64,000 bases of DNA, taken from the NCBI GenBank assembly GCA_016124535.1, contig WGNK01000049.1, positions 1 through 64,000 on the forward strand. Reading direction: 5' to 3'. The notes beneath the pieces are model-generated. The model saw nothing but the letters and a program-made list of their open reading frames with translations, did no database searches and was not told the DNA's origin. Made by a program: the position numbers and the translations under genes. Each line of letters begins with the position of its first letter. Position 1 is the stretch's first letter. Below, in pieces: positions 8,239 to 16,418 of this stretch. The stretch comes from Azospirillum sp. GTDB lineage: Bacteria > Pseudomonadota > Alphaproteobacteria > Azospirillales > Azospirillaceae.

Positions 8239-9726
8239 ATGAAGATGCCCCGTCCGGATCCCGCGCCGATCGCGCGGCGTTCCGAGTTGATCGAAAGACT
8301 GCAGGCAATCGTCCCTGGCGAAGGCGTGATCTTCGACAAGGACGCTTTGCGTGCCTATGAGAGCGATGGGCTCAGCGCCTATCGCCAGCCGCCGTTGGTC
8401 GCCGTGCTGCCGCGCACCACCGCGGAAGTGGCGGCGGTTCTGCGCTTGGCCAACGAGATCGGGGTCAAGGTGGTGCCGCGCGGTGCCGGCACGTCGCTGT
8501 CGGGCGGCGCCTTGCCGCTGGCCGACGGCATCCTGCTCGGCATGGCCCGGTTCAACCGGGTGCTCGAAATCGACTACGACAACCGCTGTGCCGTGGTCCA
8601 GCCGGGCGTGACCAACCTCGCGATCACCCAGGCGGTGGCCGGGCGCGGCTTCTATTATGCCCCCGACCCGTCGAGCCAGATCGCCTGCACGATCGGCGGC
8701 AACGTCGCTGAGAATTCCGGCGGCGTCCATTGCCTGAAATATGGCATGACCGTCAATAACGTGCTCGGGCTGGAGATGGTGCTGATCAACGGCGACGTGG
8801 TGCGCTTGGGTGGCAAGCATCTGGATCCCGGCGGCCTTGATCTGCTGGGCGTGATGAACGGCTCGGAAGGGCTGCTCGGCGTCGTCACCGAGGTGACCGT
8901 GCGCATTCAGCGCCGGCCATCGACCGCCCGCGCGGTGCTGATCGGGTTTCCCTCCAACGAGACCGCCGGCGATTGTGTCGCCGCGGTGATCGCCGCCGGG
9001 ATGGTTCCGGGCGGCATGGAGATGATGGACCGGCCGGCGATCCATGCCGCCGAGGACTATGTTCATGCCGGCTATCCGCTCGATGTCGAGGCGCTGCTGA
9101 TCGTCGAACTCGATGGCCCGGCCGCCGAGGTCGATCACCTGATCGGCCGGGTCGAGACGATCGCGCGCGCTGCCGGTGCGGTGTCGCTGCGGGTCAGCGC
9201 GTCGGAAGACGAGCGGCTGGCGCTGTGGGCCGGACGTAAGGCGGCCTTCCCCGCGGTCGGGCGGATCAGCCCGGACTATTACTGCATGGACGGCACGATT
9301 CCGCGCGGTGCCTTGCCGCGGGTGCTGCGCGGCATCGGCGAGATGTCGGAGAAATACGCGCTCAAGGTCGCCAATGTCTTCCACGCCGGCGACGGCAATC
9401 TCCACCCGCTGATTCTCTATGATGCCAATCATCCGGGCGAACTGGAACGGGCCGAGGCGTTCGGCGGCGATATCCTCAAGCTGTGCGTCGAGGTCGGCGG
9501 CGTGCTCACCGGCGAACACGGAGTCGGGGTCGAGAAGCGCGACCTGATGGTCCATCAGTTCACCGAGACCGACCTCAATCACCAGCAGCGGGTGAAATGC
9601 GCCTTCGATCCCGGCGGGCTGCTCAATCCCGGCAAGATGTTCCCCCAACTCCACCGCTGCGCCGAGCTGGGTGCCATGCATGTCCGCGGCGGCAAGTTGC
9701 CATTTCCCAACTTGCCGCGGTATTAA
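8239..9726 (+). CDS. glcD: Glycolate oxidase subunit GlcD, FAD-linked
   Basis: A 495-residue FAD-binding oxidase of the VAO/PCMH fold, the catalytic subunit of the GlcDEF complex that oxidises glycolate (or a related 2-hydroxyacid) to glyoxylate and passes electrons to the respiratory chain. The FAD pyrophosphate loop is PRGAGTSLSGGALPL, and the C-terminal cap contains HAGDGNLHP and GEHGVGVEKRD. The ATG at 8239 has a GAGGAGG box at 8222-8228. It is the first gene of glcD-glcE-glcF. D-lactate or D-2-hydroxyglutarate dehydrogenase is the alternative, but the E and F partners argue for glycolate oxidase. Confidence 0.92.
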   Translation: MKMPRPDPAPIARRSELIERLQAIVPGEGVIFDKDALRAYESDGLSAYRQPPLVAVLPRTTAEVAAVLRLANEIGVKVVPRGAGTSLSGGALPLADGILLGMARFNRVLEIDYDNRCAVVQPGVTNLAITQAVAGRGFYYAPDPSSQIACTIGGNVAENSGGVHCLKYGMTVNNVLGLEMVLINGDVVRLGGKHLDPGGLDLLGVMNGSEGLLGVVTEVTVRIQRRPSTARAVLIGFPSNETAGDCVAAVIAAGMVPGGMEMMDRPAIHAAEDYVHAGYPLDVEALLIVELDGPAAEVDHLIGRVETIARAAGAVSLRVSASEDERLALWAGRKAAFPAVGRISPDYYCMDGTIPRGALPRVLRGIGEMSEKYALKVANVFHAGDGNLHPLILYDANHPGELERAEAFGGDILKLCVEVGGVLTGEHGVGVEKRDLMVHQFTETDLNHQQRVKCAFDPGGLLNPGKMFPQLHRCAELGAMHVRGGKLPFPNLPRY

Positions 9727-9848
9727 TCCAGGGTCAGACGACGTCGATGTAGAGCCTTGCTCCTTCCGGGGGAGGGCGGCGGCGTCCGTCCGCCGGGTGC
9801 GGGAAGCCTCCCGTTGCACGGCAGGCGACTGGCTTTTCGCGCGATTGC

Positions 9849-9889
9849 CCCCTCGCTCAACCCTCTTCCCGGAGGGGAGAGGGCTTTTC
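9849..9889 (+). repeat. Dispersed CCCTCTCCC-type palindromic repeat, copy B
   Basis: Reads CTCAACCCTCTTCCC, GGA, GGGGAGAGGGCTTTT; the arms are inverted repeats. It lies between glcD and glcE, interrupting an otherwise compact operon and ending 14 bp before the glcE start. Confidence 0.8.
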
Positions 9890-9903
9890 AGCAAAGGGTG
9901 CCC

Positions 9904-11130
9904 ATGACCGAGACCGTCAGACCGCGCGACGAAGCCGAGGTTGTGGCCGCCGTCGAATGGGCCGCTGGCAATCAGCAGCCGGTGGAACTGGTCGGTGCCG
10001 GCAGCAAGCGCGGCTGGGGCCGGCCGGTCGAGGCGCAAGCCGTACTCGATCTGTCGGGCTTGAGCGGGGTGACGTTGTACGAGCCCAACGAGCTGGTGCT
10101 GACCGCGCGGCCGGGGACCACGCTTGGCGTCCTGGAAGACGCGCTGGCCGGCGGACGCCAGCATCTGGCCTTCGAGCCGCCCGACCTCGGGCCGCTGCTG
10201 GGCCGGCCGGCCGGGCAGGGCACCCTGGGCGGCGCGATTGCGTGCAACCTGGCCGGACCGCGGCGGATCAAGGATGGCGCCGCGCGCGACCATTTTCTCG
10301 GGGTCAAGGCGGTCAGCGGCCGTGGCGAGGCATTCAAGGCCGGTGGCCGGGTGGTCAAGAACGTCACCGGCTATGATGTGTGCAAGCTGCTGGCCGGCTC
10401 GTTCGGCACCCTGGCGGCAATGACCGAGATTACGGTCAAGGTGCTGCCGGCACCGGAACAGACCCGGACCCTGGTGATTGCCGGGCTCGATGACCTGGCC
10501 GCGGTGCGGGCGCTGACTCAGGCGCTGCAGAGCCCCCACGAGATTTCCGGTGCCGCCCATCTGCCGGCCGCGCTGGCCGCCCGCTCCGGGGTGGCTAAAA
10601 TTGCCGGCATCGGGAGCAGCGCCACTCTGCTGCGCCTGGAGGGGTTTGGACCATCGGTCAAGGCGCGGGTCGAAAGCCTGCAGGGCGAACTCGCCGGGTT
10701 CGGTGACTTGGCGGCGCTGACGGATCTGGATTCGAAAGCGCTGTGGCGGGAAATTGCCGATGTTTCCTGCCTGGTCGACGAGCCGGAGCGGCCGGTGTGG
10801 CGGCTCTCGGTGCCGCCGGCCCAGGGCGCCCAGGTGGTAGGCCGGATCCGCGAGACGCTGGCGGTCGATGCTTTTTTTGACTGGGGCGGCGGCCTGATCT
10901 GGCTGGCGGCACCCGCCGATGCCGAAGCGGCGGGGGCCGGGGCGGTGCGTGCCGCCCTGACGCCATGGGGCGGCCAGGCCAGCCTGGTTCGGGCGTCTGC
11001 GGCGACGCGCGCCAGCCTGCCGGTGTTCCAGCCGGAAGCGCCGACGCTGGCGGCGCTGTCGGCGCGGGTCAGGGCCGGGTTCGATCCGCTGCGTATTCTG
11101 AACCGCGGGCGCCTGACCGCAGATTCCTGA
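9904..11130 (+). CDS. glcE: Glycolate oxidase subunit GlcE
   Basis: A 408-residue FAD-binding subunit, a shorter relative of GlcD needed for glycolate oxidase activity. The FAD loop region reads ELVGAGSKRGWG. The middle contains LGGAIACNLAGPRRIKDGAARDH and the GlcE-typical VKNVTGYDVCKLLAGSFGTL. The ATG at 9904 is chosen because similarity begins there (TETVRPRDEAEVVAAV). The open frame continues upstream to 9757, but only through the dispersed repeat. It precedes glcF by 31 bp. Confidence 0.9.
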   Translation: MTETVRPRDEAEVVAAVEWAAGNQQPVELVGAGSKRGWGRPVEAQAVLDLSGLSGVTLYEPNELVLTARPGTTLGVLEDALAGGRQHLAFEPPDLGPLLGRPAGQGTLGGAIACNLAGPRRIKDGAARDHFLGVKAVSGRGEAFKAGGRVVKNVTGYDVCKLLAGSFGTLAAMTEITVKVLPAPEQTRTLVIAGLDDLAAVRALTQALQSPHEISGAAHLPAALAARSGVAKIAGIGSSATLLRLEGFGPSVKARVESLQGELAGFGDLAALTDLDSKALWREIADVSCLVDEPERPVWRLSVPPAQGAQVVGRIRETLAVDAFFDWGGGLIWLAAPADAEAAGAGAVRAALTPWGGQASLVRASAATRASLPVFQPEAPTLAALSARVRAGFDPLRILNRGRLTADS

Positions 11131-11161
11131 CTGCCGACGCCTGACCAGAGGGACGCCCGCG

Positions 11162-12475
11162 ATGCAGACCACTTTCACCCTGGCCCAGCTCGCCGACCCC
11201 GAGATCCAGGAGGCCGACCGGATTCTGCGCGCCTGCGTCCATTGCGGCTTTTGTACCGCGACCTGTCCGACCTATGTCCTGCGCGGCGACGAACTCGACA
11301 GCCCGCGCGGGCGCATTTACCTGATCAAGAATCTGTTGGAAAGCGAGGCGCCGGCCACCGCCGAGGTCGCCGTCCATATCGACCGCTGCCTGACCTGTCT
11401 CTCGTGCATGACCACCTGTCCGTCGGGGGTCCACTACATGCACTTGGTCGACCATGCCCGCGGCGTGATCGAAAAGACCCTGAAGCGGCCGCTGCTCGAC
11501 CGGGTGGCGCGACAGACCCTGGCGCTGCTGTTGCCGCGACCGGCGCTGTTCCGGCTGGCGCTGCTGGGCGCCGCCGTGGCTCGCCCCTTTGCCAGGCTGC
11601 TGCCCGGCCGGATGGCGGCGATGTTCGCGCTGCTGCCGCCATCGGTGCCGGGCCCGAGCTGGGCCGACCGGCCGCAGGTTCATCGTGCCCGGGGACCGCG
11701 GCGCAAGCGTGTCGCCCTGCACACCGGCTGTGCCCAGCAGGTGGTCGGCGCCCACATCAACGAGGCGACGGTGCGCCTGCTGACCCGCCACGGCGTCGAG
11801 GTGGTGATCGCCAAGGGGGCCGGCTGCTGCGGCGCGGTGACCCACCACATGGGGATGACCGCGGCGGCCCGACGGACCGCCGGGGCGACGATCGCGGCAT
11901 GGAGCCGGGAGATCGAGGGCGAGGGCCTGGACGCCATCATCATCAACGCCTCGGGTTGCGGCACCAGCATCAAGGATTTTGGCTTCTTGTTCCGCAACGA
12001 GGAGGTCGGTCTGGCGGAGAAGGCCGCCAGGGTGTCGGCGCTGGCCCGCGACGTGACCGAATTTCTCGCCGAAATCGGCTTGGCGTCGCCGACGACGGCG
12101 ACCGGTCAGACCATCGCCTACCACTCCGCCTGCTCGATGCAGCATGGCCAGCGCCTCAAGGGCGGGCCGCCGGCGCTGCTCGCCCAAGTCGGGTTCACCG
12201 TGCGCGAACCGGCGGAATCCCATCTGTGCTGTGGTTCGGCCGGCACCTACAATATGCTGCAGCCCGACCTGGCCGGCGCGTTGCGGGCGCGCAAGGTCGG
12301 CCATCTCGAAGCCACCGCGCCGGCCGCCATCGCGGCGGGCAATCTCGGCTGTATCACCCAGATCGCCAGCGGTACCGCGGTTCCGGTGGTCCATACCGTC
12401 GAATTGCTGGATTGGGCGACCGGGGGGCCGCTGCCGGCGGCGCTGGCCGGTCAGCCGGCTTTCGGCCCGGGCTGA
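11162..12475 (+). CDS. glcF: Glycolate oxidase iron-sulfur subunit GlcF
   Basis: A 437-residue electron-transfer subunit. Two ferredoxin-type CxxCxxCxxxCP clusters near the N-terminus (CVHCGFCTATCP and CLTCLSCMTTCP) should carry two [4Fe-4S] centres. The C-terminal half has the two Cys-rich CCG domains (AGCCGA and HLCCGSAGTY regions) shared with heterodisulfide reductase subunit B. It takes electrons from GlcD/GlcE towards the quinone pool. The ATG is at 11162, 31 bp after glcE. A tandem repeat covers its stop codon. Confidence 0.93.
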   Translation: MQTTFTLAQLADPEIQEADRILRACVHCGFCTATCPTYVLRGDELDSPRGRIYLIKNLLESEAPATAEVAVHIDRCLTCLSCMTTCPSGVHYMHLVDHARGVIEKTLKRPLLDRVARQTLALLLPRPALFRLALLGAAVARPFARLLPGRMAAMFALLPPSVPGPSWADRPQVHRARGPRRKRVALHTGCAQQVVGAHINEATVRLLTRHGVEVVIAKGAGCCGAVTHHMGMTAAARRTAGATIAAWSREIEGEGLDAIIINASGCGTSIKDFGFLFRNEEVGLAEKAARVSALARDVTEFLAEIGLASPTTATGQTIAYHSACSMQHGQRLKGGPPALLAQVGFTVREPAESHLCCGSAGTYNMLQPDLAGALRARKVGHLEATAPAAIAAGNLGCITQIASGTAVPVVHTVELLDWATGGPLPAALAGQPAFGPG

Positions 12476-12504
12476 CGCCGGATTGCTGCTGACGCCGGAT
12501 CGCT
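12471..12504. repeat. 17-bp tandem duplication overlapping the glcF stop
   Basis: GCTGACGCCGGATTGCT (12471-12487) is repeated with one change at 12488-12504. The first unit contains the TGA stop at 12473-12475. Confidence 0.85.
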
Positions 12505-12535
12505 GACCCTTCGGGCGGCAGCCTGTTACCCCAGC

Positions 12536-12570
12536 CTATGCCCCGCAGGCTATGCCCCGCAGGCTATGCC
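12536..12570. repeat. 14-bp tandem repeat overlapping the tfoX-domain gene stop
   Basis: CTATGCCCCGCAGG occurs twice (12536-12563) and then partially (CTATGCC, 12564-12570). The CTA of the partial third unit is the TAG stop of the minus-strand gene ending at 12564. Confidence 0.85.
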
Positions 12571-12965
12571 GATGTCGGATTGACCCGGCGGCGCGGCTTC
12601 TTGGCCGCCTTGGCGGCGGCGGCGCGGCGGGCAACCTGAAACGCCTCGGTCGCCCAGATGAACACCTCGTCGGGGTCCTCCAGGACTTCGAATGGAACCG
12701 GGTAGTACGACATCACGGTCGGGCGGTCGGCGAAGGGCTTGAACGGCTGTAGTCCAAGTGCCGCGTATCGCGGCCGGTTGGAGTCGTCGACCTTGAAATA
12801 GAGCATGTCGTCGGCGATCAGGGCAAACATGGTGCCGTCACAGTAGATGCCGTGGCCACCGAACATCCGGCGCACCGACACCGCACCGACCCGGTGCAGC
12901 AGATCGCGGACATGTTCCGCGAACTCGGCACCGGGGTGCGGCCTGGCCGGGCCGGTCACCAGCAC
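12564..12965 (-). CDS. TfoX N-terminal domain protein
   Basis: A 133-residue protein with the TfoX N-terminal domain: VRRMFGGHGIYCDGTMFALI and DDMLYFKVDD are hallmark segments, then MSYYPVPFEVLEDPDEV. The tail is Lys/Arg/Ala-rich. The C-terminal half of competence regulator TfoX/Sxy is absent, as in many proteobacterial homologues of unknown role. It starts 6 bp after the sspB stop on the same strand, so the two are probably co-transcribed. Its stop codon lies in a tandem repeat. Confidence 0.85.
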   Translation of the reverse strand: MLVTGPARPHPGAEFAEHVRDLLHRVGAVSVRRMFGGHGIYCDGTMFALIADDMLYFKVDDSNRPRYAALGLQPFKPFADRPTVMSYYPVPFEVLEDPDEVFIWATEAFQVARRAAAAKAAKKPRRRVNPTSA

Positions 12966-12971
12966 CGCCGT

Positions 12972-13466
12972 TCACTTCTTGCGAAAGGCGTCGAGAGCGA
13001 CCACTTCACCGCGTTTGACTTCGGCCTCGGCCGGCAGCGGCGGTTTGGCAGCCGTTTCGCCCTCGGGCTTCGCGGCCGTCGGGTCAACCGTCTGGGCCGC
13101 TTCCTGCGCCGCCAGCGGCTGGAATTGCAGGGTAAAGCTGACCGACGGATCGGCGAAGGTGGTGACCGCGGCAAATGGCACGGTCAGGCGCTCGTGGACA
13201 TTGTTGAAGCTGAGCGTCACCGAAAAGCGCTCGTCATCAACCTCCAGCCCGAAGAACTGATACTGGAGCACGATGGTCATCTCGCCGGGGTACTGGGAAC
13301 GCAGGTAATCCGGCAGATTAACGCCGGCAAAGGACGTGCGGAATGTCAGGTAAAAATGATGATTACCCGGCAGTCCACGGGTCGCAACCTGACGCAGGGC
13401 ATCGCGCACGACCCCGCGCAGAGCGGCCTCGACCATTCTGTCGTAACGCAACTGCTCTCTCGCCAT
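12972..13466 (-). CDS. sspB: SspB-type ClpXP adaptor (ssrA-tag delivery factor)
   Basis: A 164-residue alphaproteobacterial SspB. The family core is clear: GLPGNHHFYLTFRT (31-44), LPDYLRSQYPGEMTIVLQ (51-68), VTLSFNNVHERLTVPFAAV and FADPSVSFTLQF. An Ala/Pro/Glu-rich linker follows, and the conserved C-terminal tail VVALDAFRKK is the position of the ClpX-binding module. SspB tethers ssrA-tagged proteins from stalled ribosomes to the ClpXP protease. The ATG at 13466 begins MAREQLRYDRMVEAAL, the normal N-terminus. It lies about 45 bp downstream of the tmRNA gene on the same strand, so substrate-tag and adaptor genes are neighbours. Confidence 0.93.
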   Translation of the reverse strand: MAREQLRYDRMVEAALRGVVRDALRQVATRGLPGNHHFYLTFRTSFAGVNLPDYLRSQYPGEMTIVLQYQFFGLEVDDERFSVTLSFNNVHERLTVPFAAVTTFADPSVSFTLQFQPLAAQEAAQTVDPTAAKPEGETAAKPPLPAEAEVKRGEVVALDAFRKK

Positions 13467-13511
13467 TCCCGCTCGAACTCCCGAATTCCGATCCGGACCC
13501 ATGAATTCAGT

Positions 13512-13801
13512 GGGGGGCGTTCTGTTGCCCGGTGCCCCCCGATCCCGCGCTTACCTATTGCTAGGCAGCGATGGCGGCAGGAGCCGCCTGGTTGTCGTTG
13601 GCATTTATCCAACTGGCCCGATAACGGCGGTACCATGCCGAACGAAAACCCTGTCTTTACTACGCACGTCGATCCTGTTTCGCCCCCAAGGTGAACGGCC
13701 GTGACGGCAGTTCGCTGACTTGGTGGAGGCGCCGGGTACCGCCCCCGGGTCCGTGACGCTTATTCCACAAGGCGTTTATCGCCATAGTCGGTGCGACCGA
13801 C
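13512..13801 (-). ncRNA. ssrA: Two-piece (circularly permuted) tmRNA, ssrA
   Basis: Transfer-messenger RNA that rescues stalled ribosomes and adds a degradation tag. On the minus strand the acceptor piece comes first (about 13801 to 13721) and ends CGCCTCC-ACCA at 13721. A 33-nt spacer (13688-13720) follows, then the coding piece, starting GGGGGCGAAACAGGATCGAC at 13687. GGGGGCG pairs with CGCCTCC as a 7-bp acceptor stem with G-U at the third pair, the alanine identity element. The tag frame starts at GCC 13602 and ends TAG at 13561, giving (A)ANDNQAAPAAIAA. A GGGGGGC/GCCCCCC hairpin (13512-13540) marks the approximate 3' end. The exact mature ends are inferred. Confidence 0.95.
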
Positions 13802-13807
13802 AAGCCC

Positions 13808-13834
13808 AATATAGGGCCTCGGGCCGGCCGGCAA
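13808..13834 (-). promoter_or_regulatory. Probable ssrA promoter
   Basis: On the minus strand TTGCCG (13834-13829) and TATATT (13813-13808) are separated by 15 bp, placing the transcription start near 13801, the 5' end of the tmRNA acceptor piece. The spacing is short for a sigma-70 promoter, so this is a candidate. Confidence 0.5.
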
Positions 13835-13943
13835 AAGCACTCAATGCGGCAAGCGTAAAACCGCCGTCGGCTTTTTCGGCACCTCTGGTCTCCGCAGACC
13901 GCATCACGCTAAAGTGGCGGCGGTCCCGAGGACAGGAACGACG

Positions 13944-14885
13944 ATGCCGATCACCCCAGAACAGTGTGCCGAAATCGACCGCCAACGCGCCTTTGCCGCC
14001 GAGACCAGGCGGGCGACGGTACCGGCGCTGGAGGAGATTCTCTACCGGCCACTGCCGGTGCTCGACCACGGCTTCGTGCGGGTGATCGATTATATGGGCG
14101 ACGACGGCGCGGTGGTCCAAGCTGCCCGAGTCTCCTATGGCCGCGGGACCAAGCGGGTCAGCGAGGACGCCGGACTGATCCGCTATCTGATGCGTCACCG
14201 CCACTCGACGCCGTTCGAGATGTGCGAGATCAAGTTCCACGTCAAATTGCCGATTTTCGTGGCGCGCCAGTGGATCCGCCACCGCACCGCCAACGTCAAT
14301 GAATATTCCGGGCGCTATTCGGTGCTCGACCGCGAGTTCTATATCCCCGCCGCCGACCAGCTGGCCGCCCAGGCCGCCAGCAACCGCCAGGGTCGGGGCG
14401 CCGTGCTGGCGGGCGACGAGGCGGCGCAGGTGCTGGCGCTGCTCCGCCAGGACGCCGAAACCGCCTATGCCCACTATCAGCAGATGTTGAACGAGGGTGA
14501 CGACGGCGCCAAGCTCGACCCCGAACGCCTGGGGCTGGCGCGGGAACTGGCGCGGATGAACCTGCCGGTCAATTTTTATACCCAGTGGTACTGGAAGATC
14601 GATCTGCATAACCTGTTGCATTTCTTGTCTTTGCGGGCCGACCCCCATGCTCAGTACGAGATTCGCGTCTATGCCGGGGCCATGCTCGACGTGGTGCGGC
14701 GCTGGGTGCCCGCGGTTTATGCAGCCTTCGTCGACTACCGGTTGAACGCGGCGGCATTGTCCGCGACCGGGCTGGCGGTGGTCAGGCGGCTGCTGGCCGG
14801 GGAGGCGGTGACCGCCGAGTCGAGCGGCCTGTCCAAGCGGGAATGGCGCGAATTGATGGTGCAGCTCGGGCGCGCCGACGCTTAA
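13944..14885 (+). CDS. thyX: FAD-dependent thymidylate synthase ThyX
   Basis: A 313-residue flavoprotein that methylates dUMP to dTMP using methylene-tetrahydrofolate, FAD and NADPH. The ThyX signature RHRxxxxNEYSGRYS begins at Arg112. An upstream LMRHRHSTPFEM segment and a C-terminal NLLHFLSLRADPHAQYEIR segment are also typical. The ATG at 13944 follows GGAACGACG. It is divergent from ssrA. The organism may rely on ThyX instead of ThyA, but the rest of the genome is not visible. Confidence 0.95.
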   Translation: MPITPEQCAEIDRQRAFAAETRRATVPALEEILYRPLPVLDHGFVRVIDYMGDDGAVVQAARVSYGRGTKRVSEDAGLIRYLMRHRHSTPFEMCEIKFHVKLPIFVARQWIRHRTANVNEYSGRYSVLDREFYIPAADQLAAQAASNRQGRGAVLAGDEAAQVLALLRQDAETAYAHYQQMLNEGDDGAKLDPERLGLARELARMNLPVNFYTQWYWKIDLHNLLHFLSLRADPHAQYEIRVYAGAMLDVVRRWVPAVYAAFVDYRLNAAALSATGLAVVRRLLAGEAVTAESSGLSKREWRELMVQLGRADA

Positions 14886-14944
14886 GCCGGACCGCCTCCC
14901 CACCTGGTCCCCCGGCAACCGGTGCTCACGGTCAGGACGGCGGT

Positions 14945-16390
14945 TCAGCTGCGACCGTAGGTGTCGCCCAGTCGGACGATGTCGTCCTCGCCCAGATAGG
15001 CACCGGACTGCACCTCGATCAGATTGAGCGGAACTCGGCCGGGGTTCTCGAGTCGGTGGGGCGTACCGAGCGGAATGAACATCGATTCGTTTTCGCGCAA
15101 CAGGATGGTTTCCTGGTTGCGGGTGACCAGCGCCGTGCCATTGACCACCGTCCAGTGCTCCGCCCGGTGATAATGCAGCTGCAAGGACAGTTTCGCGCCG
15201 GAGTTGACGGTCAGCCGCTTGACCTGGAAGCGGTCGCCGTGGTGCAGCAGCTGGTAAAAGCCCCAGGGGCGGTGGACCTTGAGATGGCTGATCGGTTCGT
15301 CGCGGCCGAGCCGCTTCAGCTCCTGGACCATGCCCTTGATCTCGCCGACGCGGTCCCGGTCGGCCACCATGACCGCATCGGCGGTGGCGACCACGATGAT
15401 GTTTTCCAGCCCGACCGCGGCGACCAGCGCGCCTTCGCTCCGCAGGTAGCAATTCCGGCTGCCGGTGCTGATCACGTCGCCGATCTGGACATTGCCGCCG
15501 GAGTCCTTGGCGGCGATCTCCCACAGTGCCGACCAGCTGCCGACATCGGTCCAGCCGATATCGGCGGGGACGACCACGGCACGCTCGGTGCGTTCCATCA
15601 CCGCATAGTCGATCGAGATGGTCGGTGCCGCCGCGAATGGCGCCGCGGCCAGGCGCAGGAAGTCGACATCATCGACCGCGCCGGCAAGCGCCTCCCGGCA
15701 CGCCGCGACCACCGCAGGTTCGAAACGCTCCAATTCGGCCAGGACCTCGGCAACCGGAAACAGGAACATGCCGCTGTTCCAGAAATGATCGCCGCGTTCG
15801 ATGTAAGTCTGCGCCACCTCGCGCGACGGCTTCTCGACGAAGGCCGCGACCTGGAAGGTGCCATCCAGGCGGCCCATCGCGGCGCCGCGGCGAATATAGC
15901 CATAGCCGGTCTCCGGCGCGGTCGGCACGATGCCGAAGGTGACCAGAGAGCCGGCGCGGGCGGCCGCGGCGGCCTGTGCGACCGCGGCATGAAAGCCGCG
16001 CCGGTCACGGATCAGATGATCGGCCGGCAGCACCAGCATCAGCCCGTCGGGATCTTCGGCGGCGATGGTCAGGGCCGACACCGCCACGGCGGCCGCGGTG
16101 TTGCGCCCGACCGGCTCCAGGATGATCCTGGCCGGCTGGCAGCCGATCTGACGCAGCTGTTCGGCAATGACGAAGCGATGCTCCTCGTTGCAGACCACCA
16201 GCGGCGATGTGAAGTTCTCGGGGTCGAGGACCCGCAGCGCGGTTTCCTGAATCATCGAATGGTCCGAGGTCAGGTTCAGGACCTGCTTGGGGAACTGTTC
16301 GCGAGACATCGGCCACAAGCGGACGCCAGCACCTCCGGACAGAATCGCGGGATGAATCTTTTGCTGGCCGCTCGACGAATGCCGTCCCAT
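14945..16390 (-). CDS. manC: Mannose-1-phosphate guanylyltransferase / mannose-6-phosphate isomerase
   Basis: A 481-residue bifunctional enzyme making GDP-mannose for polysaccharide synthesis. The N-terminal nucleotidyltransferase domain starts AILSGGAGVRLWPMSREQFP (15-34). Further on are EPVGRNTAAAVAV and LPADHLIRD. The C-terminal type II mannose-6-phosphate isomerase cupin has VHRPWGFYQLL and a metal-binding HYHRAEHW segment, then GTPHRLENPG. The ATG at 16390 is preferred over an upstream in-frame start at 16453, which would overlap the preceding gene. It is the last gene of a six-gene minus-strand cluster, 28 bp after the membrane ParA-like gene, tying that cluster to mannose-containing envelope polymers. 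Confidence 0.93.
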   Translation of the reverse strand: MGRHSSSGQQKIHPAILSGGAGVRLWPMSREQFPKQVLNLTSDHSMIQETALRVLDPENFTSPLVVCNEEHRFVIAEQLRQIGCQPARIILEPVGRNTAAAVAVSALTIAAEDPDGLMLVLPADHLIRDRRGFHAAVAQAAAAARAGSLVTFGIVPTAPETGYGYIRRGAAMGRLDGTFQVAAFVEKPSREVAQTYIERGDHFWNSGMFLFPVAEVLAELERFEPAVVAACREALAGAVDDVDFLRLAAAPFAAAPTISIDYAVMERTERAVVVPADIGWTDVGSWSALWEIAAKDSGGNVQIGDVISTGSRNCYLRSEGALVAAVGLENIIVVATADAVMVADRDRVGEIKGMVQELKRLGRDEPISHLKVHRPWGFYQLLHHGDRFQVKRLTVNSGAKLSLQLHYHRAEHWTVVNGTALVTRNQETILLRENESMFIPLGTPHRLENPGRVPLNLIEVQSGAYLGEDDIVRLGDTYGRS

Positions 16391-16418
16391 GATCTCGTCC
16401 CCCGCTCGACCTTCTGCC

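Noticed and set aside
8167..11178. Thousand-codon minus-strand open frame opposite glcD-glcE
   Set aside because: Low-complexity translation with no domain; the plus strand carries clear FAD-binding motifs.
13501..13704. Small plus-strand open frame over the tmRNA coding piece
   Set aside because: Antisense to the tag-encoding part of ssrA; no protein features.
13720..14085. Short plus-strand protein starting MVEAPGTAPGS
   Set aside because: It is read through the tmRNA acceptor piece in antisense; the RNA assignment has a pairing acceptor stem, CCA end and tag frame.
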